NCBI GenBank assembly: GCA_008711295.1
Contig: VUYV01000019.1
Coordinates: 6,699,882 to 6,763,881, forward strand
Direction of reading: 5' to 3'
Origin: Anarhynchus alexandrinus
Taxonomy: Eukaryota; Chordata; Aves; Charadriiformes; Charadriidae
DNA length: 64,000 nucleotides
Shown: one piece after another, positions 40,339 through 53,076 of the stretch
Numbering within the stretch: position 1 is the first letter of the stretch
Layout of the letters: each line of letters opens with the position of its first letter
Notes under the pieces: generated by a model
Seen by the model: the letters and a program-made list of their open reading frames with translations, nothing else
What the model was told of the DNA's origin: nothing
Databases searched by the model: none
Made by a program: the position numbers and the translations under genes

Positions 40339-41337
40339 CAGAAAAAAACCCAAAACACAACCAAACCCAGTTTAAAACAGACTGTAAGGCCACTGACCTA
40401 ACTTGCAATGATTCCGTTATATCTGAATATTTACCGTCATTCCTTCTATGCAGACTTTGTGTTTCCTTTTCCCTTTTTACTTCAGCAACTATAAAGTCTG
40501 TATCTACATAATTTAGTGATTCTCAGTCTGGAGAATCCACGGGTTTGTTCTGTGAAGTACACCGACTTCAAAAGCAGTATGAAAATTAAGAGTAAAACTT
40601 TGGATCGTGACAATGACAGCAGTGAAGCAGTCAGTCAGTCTAGGGCTATCTTGGTCCTTGCAAGAACAAATCCTGCAAAAGAGTCACTGGGTCAGATAAT
40701 AAGTAGGTTTTTTTCTAATATACTGCTTCTTTCTCTAAAGTGCCATTAGCTATTGTGGCATTCTGTTGGAATGAGAATGTGAAGAGGGAATCCATAATTT
40801 CTGCAGAACACATTACCCTTACAGTACAAATCGGTACTGCAGGCAGATTTGCTGCCATGTGGATCTACTAGAAAACTGTAATCCTACAGAGATTAAAGGT
40901 AAAACAACAACCTCAAACATATTAGTAGCGACAACACACTGCTAACACTATCTCCAGGCTAAAGAAGGAAAGATACTTCCTCTCAGTTAACTGAGCTGTG
41001 TTACTGAGAAGGAATGGGAAAGGGATTGGCCTACAGACTGCTGACTGGTTAAATGACTGTTCCAGAACAGACTATTGGCACTAATGTACTAAGAATTCAT
41101 GCTGTTCCATCTACAAGCACATTTTTTCCAGACAGATCCTGTAGGATATCAGCACAATGTAAGTCAAAATGTACTACTTAAAAAACAGCCCTCTTTCTGG
41201 ATTAAAATGGAACGTAAATGGCTACAAGAGACTAATAGGTGCTACAATGATTATAAATTGATATAGATGATGTGAGACGTGACATTTAACTTTTTATATA
41301 AAGGTATCAAAAAATAAAAAATAATTATTTCCTTTTT

Positions 41338-41361
41338 AGAAGACTTGCAAGCAAGTCTTCT
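41338..41361. repeat. Inverted repeat, 11-nt arms
   Basis: Arms AGAAGACTTGC and GCAAGTCTTCT pair perfectly around a 2-nt AA centre. Confidence 0.9.
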
Positions 41362-43088
41362 GGCATACTGTCAACCATTTGAATCAAAATACTTGGTTTA
41401 GAATTAAGGTAGGTCACAAGATCTTATTTCAATTTATTTGCAAAATGTGTATTCTTTCACATACCTATGACAGTAAAAAGCAGGGTACAGAAGATGAGAT
41501 ATTTTCATTCTTTTTATTGTTCAACAGTATGTTCAAAGGATCTGTCAAGTATTTTTGCTGGATGTGCTTAATCCTAGAGCTTTCAGACACAGCTTGTTAC
41601 CTTCTTTCCACTTCAACACAGTTTTGTGATGTATTTATGAGGCTGAGACTAAACTAGGTCAGCTTGGAAAAGGTAAAACCTAACAAAAAGATATTTTAAG
41701 CTAGTTAGGTTGAATTCTTGTTAGCAGTTCAAAGATTTATGCTGTTGTAATAACCTGGGGTTGCAAAGAGAAGAACTATATACAACATGGTAGAAAAAGT
41801 AGCATACTAAATTTTCATTGCAAATATTACCAAGTTTTATAAAGGGTAACATTCTCATAGATTAGATCATAAACAAAATGTATGTTTTACTATTAAGACA
41901 CTTACTGCAAGAAATGGTGGTTAAATGAAACAGAAAAGCAATATGCCAGGGTCATTGGTCTGAATGCAACACAGATTCTTGTTGACCCGCGGTATGGCAA
42001 AATTACTTAATTATCTGAATCTGGTTTTGTTCAGGAGATGGCTGTCTTTCATAACAGAAAATCAACACTGATGTTGGCCGCTGCTGTTACTTCCAGAAAT
42101 CAAGCTGAGAAATTAACTGAAATGGAGAAGTCCCACCATTGATACAGAAGGAGAGATGTTATCTCGATCAACGAACCATTCGACTCGTTTGGCATTTCTG
42201 CATCTGGAAGGCATATTTGAGAACGGTCATATTAGACTTAAGGATGGAGCCGGAGACTTCAAATGAATATAAAGGTGGTGACTTGGAGCCACCAGAGAAA
42301 CGAAGATTTCTTAGAAAGTGTGCCAAGATACCTTTGGGAAGAGACTTGGTGAAGAAAATGGAAGGAAATGGAGGTAAAAATAAAGGGCCCGGAACTGAAG
42401 CTTTCAATTGGATGCAGCACTTCAGACTGCAGTAAAAGCAGCATTTACTTAGACAATCAGAATTAAGTCCCTAACCACTTCCAAAGACAAACTCCAAAAC
42501 CCAAATTAGCGTGACAGCGTGTTATCTGTCTACCTTTACATCCAAAGTACTACACCTGAGAGAACTGTAAACTCTTACACCTAGACAAGACATCAGTTAA
42601 GAACATGTCTAAAGTCAATAATCCTTGAATGTAAAGGAATGGTGTGCATACAACAAGCAGGAAAAATGAAAGATTCTCGAAAAGTGAAATAACCCAATAG
42701 AATCTATCATGCAAAGATTCAGGTTGGTAGGTGGTAACAGCACTATTGCATTTTTGTGCTCGTTGACAGAGTTTCTGAGTTAAAAGGAAAGAATTCTTTT
42801 GCGTATTCAATTCCTGCAAATCTATTTTGCATACATAGGCACAAATAGAGCAGAAGAATATTCACAAGACTAAGTAAAAACAGCATTGGTACCAAAATTT
42901 TGCTTAATGATGTTTGCCTTATTTTTCAACGAATATCATTGAATTTTAAACTTTGCAAGCAGAAAACCTTTGATTTCTGAGCCCTCACTTTTAAAAGCTT
43001 AAAATCCTTCCCCCCAACTTAGACACCTGCACACAAGTGAAAAGTAAACCTGCTTCTCTATTAGATCACACTGCCACCAAACACCACC

Positions 43089-43100
43089 ATATATATATAT
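43089..43100. repeat. (AT)6 microsatellite
   Basis: Six perfect AT units in intronic sequence. Confidence 0.85.
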
Positions 43101-43863
43101 TCTGAGTATAACCTTATTGCGAATACCTGCACCAAATGCTCTATATCTTACTTATTTTACTAAAGAATACTGTTGTGTCACTACTTTAGTGTTTTATTGA
43201 AATAATTATGTATGATTTAAAGTGGTTCCTGCTGGCCGTAGTAATATAAAAGATGTCTTTCTATCCCTATAGTTGTCTGCAAAAGTTTTCAAGAAGAGCT
43301 CATTTATAAAAATAATACAATTACAGTATTTCTGTTTTAGATTCCTACTCTGTAGATTTATGTTTTACACGTTTCTTTTTCCTGGCTGGTCAATGTTTAT
43401 CAACTGTATCTTGTCGTTTATAGGAAGAGCACGAGAAAATCTCTTCAATGACAACTGAAGTGTGCTACACTTATACCATTTTACAGCAAAACAAAAATAC
43501 CCCACCTTTTACTCAACTTTCACTAGACCTGAAATTATCAAATTGTTTAGCAGTCAGCTATCACAATGACATAACTCCTGTCAGAGCCGCTGGAGTGCAT
43601 TTGCCTTCCCTGCAGAACACAGGGAGCTGACAGCGCTGAATCTTACATTCGCCGGTTTAGCGCCAGGGAGATTTATGAGCCTGCTGCTCCCCGCAGCCTG
43701 ACCCACTCCTCTGCTTGGAGAGTAACTAATTCCAAAGCAGATTTGGAAAAATAGGTGGTGTGCCCACTACTCAACCAAAGTTTAAAGGATGGCAGCTTAA
43801 GTTAATACTCCAAGGATATAAACCACACTTAAACCGTGTGTATGCTGCCTATTCTAGCAACTT

Positions 43864-43892
43864 GGGGGGTGGGGGGTGGGGGGTGGTGTGTG
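43864..43892 (+). repeat. G-rich minisatellite, (GGGGGGT)3
   Basis: Three consecutive GGGGGGT units are followed by ggtgtgtgtgg. The G-rich strand is the plus strand, so an RBFOX1 transcript would carry the C-rich complement. The tract could form quadruplex DNA on the template strand during transcription, though only three long G runs are present. Confidence 0.85.
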
Positions 43893-44029
43893 TGGCAGTA
43901 ATTTTTGGCAGAGAGGCAGGGCACAGTCAGAAGCAGAAAATGCCTTACATCATCTCTACATGGGTTGCCAGAGCTCATCACTCAGACCTTGATTATGTGC
44001 TCATTTTGCTGAGAATCCTTAATTTTTAA

Positions 44030-44125
44030 AGGAATTATATTATACCCATTTCAAAGATGGGGAAATGAAGCATGGAGAGGTTTCACAACTTGTCCAAGGC
44101 CACACATGAAAGTAGGGTCCAGTAA
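44030..44125 (-). repeat. MIR SINE fragment
   Basis: The plus strand reads acccatttcaaagatgggga, then 'aatgaagcatggagaggttt', 'cacaacttgtccaaggccac' and 'acatgaaagtagggtcc'. This is the reverse complement of the MIR core (consensus order: cagatgaggaaactgaggca, cagagaggttaagtgacttg, cccaaggtcacacagctagt). The match is close for such an old family. Confidence 0.85.
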
Positions 44126-47100
44126 TACTCCCTTACAGACGTTTAACCATTCCATAGAAGTAACATTTGCACCCCATAAAGTTCAATGCCATAAGTATTC
44201 TCAGTATGAAAGAATAGGATTTCAAACGTTATTAAAAATATTTCGAAACAGTTTAACTTGTGGTATGCTCTTTTCAGCTTCCCGAGGTTTTTATCTGCTT
44301 AGGCCTTGCTTTAGCACTTCTGAAATTCTAAATAGGATTTGTTAGTATACTAGCAATTCTCATCCAAACGATCACTTTGTCTAACGGTGTATGCTACCCA
44401 CATAACAGAAATAACCTTCAGAAAATTTTTATTTTATTTGTGCCATAGAACAAACTGAAAATAATACATTTGAGTATCTGCATATTCTTTCCTTTCCTTC
44501 CCTTTAAAGAACGGCTGGTCCTGGTCGTATAGGCATGGAACAAAGGACTCCAGAATTTTCAGACTGTTTCTGGCACTGACCCACTGTGCTGCCAAGAGCA
44601 CATCCCTGTTTTCTTCTCCTTGAAGAAACAGAGATTAGATTGGTTACCTACATCTCTGTCATGTACGTTGTCAGGATCACAGCTCCTAAAGTGCTTTGAA
44701 GATTAAAATTCTACTAATTTAGTTCTTCTTTCACTTATACTCCAAACACGCTGTTCTCTGTCTCCACAGAAGAAACTTTATCTTATACGTGAACAGGCTA
44801 AGATCTTTCTCCAGTGAAAGCTCAGTAAAACACACCGGTTTATTCACATCAGACTGTTCAGTACTCCTTTTTATTTTAACTTCATATCCCCAGTATGTCA
44901 CCTTAATTAGTTGTGGGGAATATAATAAAATAGAACATCAGATGTAGATCTCCAAGCATACTCCTTAAAATCGTATTTTGGACTGCCTGAACAAACATGA
45001 TCATCTGTATGAACTTTTGTGGTTTTTGTAATTCAAAACAGCAAAAGCAAAAGTTACAGGAATGGATATTTTAAAATCTACCTCAGCTTCCCTACCTCAG
45101 AACCATAAGCTACATCCAGCAGTTGAGAGTTAAAAGAGCAAAAAAGGACACCCTCAACCTCTGTGAGTTTACAAAAGTACATTCGCTTTAATATGTTCAC
45201 GCTCCATGTCAAACACATCCCTTTAAAAGAAATTTCATACCATGCATTGCATTCAAAATTGCAAATATGAAGTATCTGATAACATTTAATGGCCTCTAGG
45301 TATAATCAGCATAAAACCAGCATAAAAGAGACTCAATATGCATATGAAATGTTTAAACCAAATGTGATGGAACCTCATGGGGAATTCTGCCGCACATGCT
45401 GTCCTTTCTTCTAGGAGGTCCTTCAGCTGTCTACCTTCACTGTCCTTGTAGGGGGTACAGCAAAATGACATGGAAAAGAAAAGAACCCTAAGCATCGGCG
45501 TGATGCAGCAGTGTTTAACCACTGTTTCAATGAAGCAAGCTTTGATCACTTCCTAGGAAAAAGCAATGACCTGTCCTTTAAGGAGAACATTTTCTCTTTT
45601 GATCTGTATGTTGCACTCATTTAAACTGAATTCCAAGTGTTAGTGTCTTATTTAATACTTAGTTATAAAAATATCATATAAACAGATAAAAATTCATGAC
45701 ACTCAAGAAATCTCCACTCCATTTATTTTATATTAGCAGCTGTATTCAGTTGGTAACTTTGAAAGATGCCAGAAGTAGGTTCTAATGTACTACAAAATTT
45801 GCACTAGTAAGTAGCAAGTACTGTATATATCAGCTAAATATAACTGTGCTCTTTATCTATTATTTATACCCTAAATACCATATCTGCCAAGGCAAAAGCA
45901 GAAGTGCCCAATCGTCATTTCTGCATTTGTCGCAGTATAATATTAACTATCCATGTAAACGATATATAGGTACGATGTACAGAAACCTACAAAGCTAAAT
46001 TTGAGTACATAAAAGCAGAGGTTGTATCAGAGTCATCCACAAAACATCTTTTGTAGGTTATTGAAGATAATGACACTCCCAAATGATTAATATATGTCCA
46101 TTAAGAACTGGATGAAAATCTGCCTATTTATTGCATTTCAATTAATTCCCAGTTGCTAAGAATAATTTTAGGTTTTGCGGACCTGGGATAAATTCCAGAA
46201 AAGACAAATTAACTATTCCTCCTCAGAACGCAAGACAAGACACCTCCTCTAGGACAGGATTTGGGACAATTTAAAATAGTGATCACTGATATCAAAGCTA
46301 CATAATCCTAAAAATAGATTCATTCTTAAAAAAAATCAAAATTCCTTCAATATTTCATGACCTACAGCTATTACAAATAATGTAACAGATGTCTGGACTT
46401 AAGATAATGATTCGAATTTTCCCAAAATTCACCTTCTTTAAATCCCTGAGGATTATTCTACCTAACATTGAGAAGATTAGGATTCCAAAATGAAAAAAAT
46501 TCTGAATTGTTCCATTGCTTGGGTGCAAGGTTATAGTCTGCATCCATCCCTAGCCTAAAATACCCAAACTGATCTCTACAGAAGATATTATCCTTTTCTC
46601 TTCTTAGGCATGGATTCAGTACTATTATGTTCAGATGTTAGATACAAGTTAAGAAGTGATGGGAAGCTGCACAATAAATTTATTCTGATTTTAACAACAG
46701 ATGAAAATGCCATTATAGTTAAACCTAAATTACTTATTCCTCATTTTTGCTAGGCTGAACTCACAATTTTTAGCCTGCATTTACCCAAGATAGAATAATT
46801 CCCATATGACACTAAACAAACTGGAGCTAGCTTTCTCCCACACCAATTCCTTTTTATCTAAAGGTTGCCACCTGGAAACGAACTCTTGAAATTGTTACAT
46901 ATTAATTTGTATAATTTCCAAGATCTCACTCACCTTAGTTCTACAGAAGGCACCTGACCTAATAAGAATTATATTCTCTTTCCCACTTGGCCACCTTTAC
47001 ATTTCCTACAGTGACCCAGTGATCTATTTCAATATGTAAAAGGTTAGCCTTTTAAATTTGAATCAGCACTGCTGAAATAAGTTCCTCTATAAATTCACTT

Positions 47101-49473
47101 GGATTTGCCTTTTGTTCTCCGTAGTAATTGTCTGTTGTTTCATCTCTTTTATCTAATACTCTAGGATTTCTAGACAAGCAAGATTTTTATGCATCTTTAG
47201 TATCAGACAGTTTAAAACTCTTCTGTAATATCAGTTACATTCTCCATGCAGTAGCATTGACCTGTTGAAAACATTTGTTGCACAGCTGTTCTTTGTTATT
47301 ATTCAGGGGCCTGAATAAAGAAAAGACAGAAAGTTCCCCACTCTTGTATTTGATAGGTACCAGCGGCAAATGAAATTGCAGTTGTTTGGACTAAGAGAGT
47401 TCAAACCCCAGCAATGTTTTATGAACTCACTGAACACTGAAAAGGGAGCACAACAAAAGGGCTTACCTACCACAGTTTAATAAAGAGTTGACAGCATTAA
47501 GATGTAGCCATTTCCACTTCTCAGGATATACTTTCAGCATTACCATGCATTAAATAACCAAAAAAGCCCCAAAATTTCATTTTGCAGTTTTGAACCTGTC
47601 CCCAGTGTGTGTGAATTTCTGAACAAAAATTTAATCTCTTCATAACTGTCTTAACAATGCCATGACTAAAAGAGCAAGTTATTGCTAACTGAAAGCAATA
47701 TGTAAAATCTAGTCTGTGTCAAAGCAAAGGCCAGAAGATGAAACAAAAGGAAGGCAGGTGAAGAGTTCAATTCAAAAAACAAATAGTTCAGATATTTCGA
47801 GATGGCCAGAAAGACTCTAAAAATCAAATAAATATAGTTGGAATGTAATTAATGGCTTTAGACCCTGTGATCCATCTGATCTATGGCCTCACATCTGATT
47901 TTGAAAAGGAGCTGCAAGTATGGTAGTTAATTTTAGAAGATACATATACTCCTGGCTGGGTACCTGGACACTGGATGACTTTCATTTTTGAAAACTGAAG
48001 ATTTCCCTGTTAGTAAATTCAGAGCATTTCATAAATTTGTAGTACAACTTTAGGATTGATGGTACTTCAATATTAGAGGGAAGCAAATTTAACCAAAAGT
48101 GATGAAAGAAAAAAACCTTACCACTTCTCCCCCTAGTCATCCTCACTATTATAGCATGGAGAATATTAGCATCTTGCTACATCAAAAAGGATAAAATACT
48201 TGAGGCGCTTAGCCCATTGGCAAACCATGCTTGGGGATTTCTAGATGAATGACTTGTATCTATGTTTACAGCCTTTCAGCAGAGTGCTCACTGTTTACTC
48301 TGGAATTAATCCAGGTCCATAAAACTAGTGATACATCAACATAACAGATGTGCTTAAGTGACTATGCATTATAAGGTGATTTGCTTTGGTTACAAAACTT
48401 CAGTAACCGGTTTTAAGTTGATTTTGACTGTAACCCATCAGCACCTACTGCATTAATTACTGTTAGCGGATTGGTAATCTCTAGTTCTAAGGACTTCATA
48501 ATTTCCCTGTTTGGCTTTCAAAAGTATCTAGACTGATAAAAGTATTAGAGGTGGAACATAATGTCCTAGTTCTTGTCATAAATCTATTAATTTATCCCTA
48601 TAATATCACAACGTTGAAAACAGTTTAACTTGTGGTCATCTCATGCTTACACAATGCTGCAATGTAAATGTAATGAGTTTCTTTATCTTCAGGACACAGA
48701 ATCGAGGGGAAAACGATGAAGCCAAGGGAGTGCTAGTGCTTGCTCTCTAAAGGATCTACTCAGCAAATAAAACACAAGCTTTGTTTAACAACTGTTAATC
48801 TATTTGGCTTTGGAGACTTTGTTAAGAGGTCATTTTCAGTATTATCTACTTTTCTAATCAATTTGTGAATTTCTGGCTACTGTGACTTAACTACGAATGC
48901 TTGGATTGAACATTTGTGAAACATATGTCAGAGTTATTTCTCCTCCTCCATCAGACTCTGACAGAACTCTTTCAGAGAAGGTGGTATGAACTGTCACATG
49001 TTAAATACAAAAAAATCTATTTTAAAATGCTTTTTCTTCTTTCTTTGATGCTCTCTATTGTGAAACTTTTATAATGTTGATCATAAAGAACTTCTTTCTT
49101 CAAAGCTAATAATGTTATTGAATTGATAGTGGAAGCTAGAACTTCAAGCTGAAGACTGAAACATCCTAAAGAGCGCCCTGAAAATGTTGTGCTCTCCAGT
49201 TTGAACGGTCTGTCTGTATGATCTTCTGTCATAGCCAGCAAAGACCCTGACTGCATTTTTCAACACATGTAAGTTTACAGGCATGGAAACAGGTCTCCGC
49301 ATAGAGTTTTGTAACACTATAGACAAGTTGTCTTAACCTCTATTAATTTTCAAAATGGTACAGTAGAAACATTGCGGGTTTCATTATGTGGAATAACAAG
49401 GTGTTAGATAGAAGCAAGTCTCCCATAAAACACACAGTATGGTTTGAGGTTTCACAAACTATTAGGCTGTTTT
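44126..49473 (-). other. RBFOX1: RBFOX1 intron, unique sequence
   Basis: AT-rich sequence between a MIR relic and a CR1 tail. I see no exon, RNA gene or repeat I can name, and no strand-specific coding signal. Confidence 0.4.
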
Positions 49474-49538
49474 GGCAGGGGGGTTGGACTAGATGATCTC
49501 TGAAGGTCCCTTCCAACCCCTACCATTCCGTAATTCTG
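49474..49538 (+). mobile_element. CR1 LINE 3' tail only
   Basis: About 65 nt matches the very end of avian CR1: 'ggcaggggggttggactaga', 'tgatctctgaaggtcccttc', 'caacccctaccattccgtaa'. It is a severely 5'-truncated insertion, a common outcome for CR1. The terminal octamer repeat is degraded (taattctg). Confidence 0.92.
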
Positions 49539-50252
49539 CGGGGCCAGAAGCTAAATTTTATGTGTGAAACCTTAGGATACCTAGGGCCTCAATATAAATA
49601 TACGCATTTTGAAGTTATACATATTTGTATTAAATTGTCAAACTACATTGTTACTCTAAGTATAATATTCCTGAAATGCCTTTACAAAGCCAGCTGGAAA
49701 CCTTGACATTTCATCCATATTGTTATTTATATACATATTTACTGCTGCCACCTGCTTGTAACTTGGCTCATATCATGAAGCAGTACATTTCCCTTGTTTC
49801 ATTATACTTTGACATTTCACTATAACTACATAGCTGCCCATTTCTCAGTTTCCAATTGCTCTGCAGCCGCTCTTGAATTATATTGGCTTAGTAATAGAAT
49901 AAAGATCTTTCTCCATGGTAGTACTAGCCTCTTTTTTTCATACCCAGATGGTACAAATCGCTGCTGGCACATGTAACAATTATAGCACTGCTTCTGCTGC
50001 TTAAATGAACCCCCATAAACCCCACAGAGTTAGATTAGATTAGGGAATTGGGAGGTGAGGAGGAGGTCTGGCCAGTGGTCTCAGCTGAAAAAGATAAGTA
50101 TTTGGTACAGCCTGCGTAGGGCTGTGATGGAATATATAGCATGCTTACAGTGTACTGCTCAGTGAGCCTGGTCGAAGGAAGAAAGGAAAATTAGCTAATA
50201 AAGTCAATAAACCTAATTTCATTATTGGTATTACAACACCCATTTTTACTGT

Positions 50253-50279
50253 TATTCAAATAACTGAGTTATTTGAATA
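50253..50279. repeat. 27-nt near-perfect palindrome
   Basis: Arms TATTCAAATAACT and AGTTATTTGAATA are exact reverse complements around a single central G. Confidence 0.9.
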
Positions 50280-53053
50280 CCTCATGATGTCTCATAAAAC
50301 CGACACCTTCCAAGGAATAATGCTGGAAACAGCAGTCATCAAGAGAAACTCAGATCCGTAACTCAAATTTACCTATGTTCTCGCTCCACTCAGACCATCA
50401 AGTCAATCAACCAGCTTTTTAATATTTCTGAAGGAGGCTGATGACCACTATCGATACATTGAGACACTAAAAATTCTCTGAGTAGAAACACCAGCGACTG
50501 AGCATAGCATAATGGGATTAACTGAAGAGGTCCTGTGAGAACACTGAACTAAGCTGGTTTGGAGGAGAAAAACTCACTGTGGGCCAATCTACTTGATATA
50601 CAAGCAATGTTTCTATGTTGTCAGTCCAAGAGTTTGTCATGAGCCGTTTTAAAAGTACAAAAGAAAACCACAGCATGAAAATCTTCACATGTGAAATAAA
50701 TCTTTTATGACTTCACCAAAGTTATATTGCTTTAAATTTAATACAGGCTAGAACACAACCTTGCACACACACGTATTTATTTAATCAATTAATTTTTAAG
50801 AAAATCGTCTAGGCATGCAGAATAAAAAAAATACTAAAACCGGGGGACAAAAATATATGAAAGAAGGATAAGAAATATATTAAAAATTACTGTAAGACTA
50901 GGTACATTTGGCATTCATATAGGTCATACAAAATAATTTCACGTGTTTTTAAGAAAGCACCTGCTCTACCTTTTCCTCAACTCTGTCCTGATCAGGAGAA
51001 CAGAGGAAGTCTTGTTGTGTACCTGAAAGGCCAACGGGTACAGACTTACTGCAACAAGGGAGAAAAGTTAGGCATTTACTGTCATTTTTCCAGTCCCCAA
51101 CTTAACACGTAAAGGGTTAGTTTTTCTTGCTGATTGAAAAGAAAGTTCATCAAAAAGCCAAAACTAAATCTACTTAGTTCTTAGAATGCAAAATCATTGC
51201 CTTACATTGCACCCCTAAACCAAATATGTTATGGTAACTTACAGAAACCCATATTTTTATTGTTAAAATTAGTTTAAGAATGGACTACAATAACCAGAAC
51301 TGCACGCAAAGTACTAATTTCTCCTGCTGTCTTGATGACAGCCACATCTCGAGACAGAATGGGAAAAGGCAAAGACTATTCATGTCTCACAAGGCACAAA
51401 TGGAAAACCAAAACATAGAAAACTCAAGCAACTGGAGAAAATCTCCAGTTTGTCAACCTGGTTCCTATCTTAGGTGGGAATAAGCAAACCCATCCTCATT
51501 CAGTCAGTCTCAAAATAAAGGCCAGGTTTCAAAAAAACAGCTTAGTTTCTAGTTTCTGTTTAGGATCTGGAAAAGTAAACTTTTTTCAAAGTACCAGGAT
51601 CCTTCACAATCATCAACTCTTCTGAAAATTTGGCTATTTATTTTAGTATCTAAATTTGGCTTTATGAAAACTCTTAAGGAAGATAAGAGGATTACTTTTT
51701 GGTACTGAAAATAATAGGGTATGCCCCATATCACTACTGACAAAAGCTTCAACAAAAGCTTCATGTACATTCTTCTGGATGAAACCGCAGATTCTGGAAT
51801 GAAGAAATGATACACATCCGCCCAAAAGTGAACCCCATGGATCTCAGGAAAAACACAAATACTTAGGAACAATCTACCCCAGTAAGGCAACAGAGACTTG
51901 TCCGTCTCGCATGCACATGCACGCACTACTGAAAGCAATGGGAATCTATCAACTTTCTGACTATGAACCCACACGTATGAAATTAAACAACAAAGTAACT
52001 AGAATGAATAGACCAGCAAAGTTGCTTCCCTTCTTTAATCAACCCCTCCAAAACGCAAATGAAGAACTTTTTTTCCTTGAAGCATGGTTACAATCTATGT
52101 CCTTCAGAGCAGATGACATTATGCTCCCCTGTGCTTATGATCTTTACTGTTTGGACTGACTAATAGCAGTAATTGAAAACACTGAGAAAATCAAATTAAC
52201 CAAAATTAGCAATAGAAGCTTATTATTTTTGTCTTCTTCAGAAATGACCTGACCAGCAGAAAACCTAACTTTGGACTTTTTTTAATCTAAAAGAATTTAC
52301 TTTTGTCTCTGAAGAGTGTGTTAAATAAATCTGTGACGACACCTACCTCTCCCTGCTGTTTTGCTTTTGAACTAGAGAAAATTTAAAAGAACTTTATTCC
52401 CACAAGGCTTTTCAAACATTGATTTGGAGACAGAGCTGAAAATTCTAAGTTTTAAAATGAGATACAGACTTTCCCTTCAGTCAAAGTAGTTATATTATCT
52501 ATTTGAATGAATAAAACAGTGTTTTTTTTCCCCAAATCTCCTAAATTCAGTTCCTGTTTGTAGTACTGCATATACGTGGCAAATTCAGCAGAAATTGTTT
52601 GGTTTAATTTCTAGCTGTAAGAAAAACAAATGCAGATACAGCAGGAGGCAAGGAAGAAAGGGCTGTGATAAAATAGGTCGAAGAATTGTAAAGTGTTCAG
52701 GATATCTGAGGAAGAACAATTAAGCAAAACAATGTGACCTATTATAATACCTGGAAATAATATTTTTGAAAGTTTGCTACTTGACTTAGGGTCTATAATG
52801 TGATGGTGACAGCAGAAGGTATACACCATTTATTAAAAACCTAGAGAGCAGACCAAAATGAAATATTGCTACTCTTCAAACACATTTTATGAAACGGTGT
52901 TCACTAGAATGTTGATAAGAAAAATTGTTTGTGGAGTACTCTGGTATTCCACAATGAAAACACAATACATTGCTAACACTGGAAAGAAATAATTTTAAAT
53001 TTTGATTCAGGTGTTCATCATCTCATTTCATTCACGGACCTGCCATTTCTACT

Positions 53054-53076
53054 ACATTTGATACTGTATCAAATGT
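53054..53076. repeat. 23-nt near-perfect palindrome
   Basis: Arms ACATTTGATAC and GTATCAAATGT are exact reverse complements around a single T. Confidence 0.9.

Larger units (their letters stand above)
34001..44029 (-). other. RBFOX1: RBFOX1 intron, unique sequence with small repeats
   Basis: Intronic sequence. It holds two perfect foldbacks (39541-39564, 41338-41361), A-rich runs near 39300 and 40325, a CpG-retaining block at 42070-42430 with a 98-codon open frame, an (AT)6 tract, and a G-rich tract at 43864. No RBFOX1 exon was recognised. Confidence 0.45.

Noticed and set aside
40300..40380. A/C-rich tract as a retrotransposon poly-A tail
   Set aside because: No element body or target duplication is visible next to it; it is simple low-complexity sequence.
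51549..51974. Longest open frame in the window, 141 codons, minus strand
   Set aside because: It begins at a GTG, has no similarity I recognise, no splice or promoter context, and biased AT-rich codons. Frames of this size are expected by chance in 64 kb on six frames.
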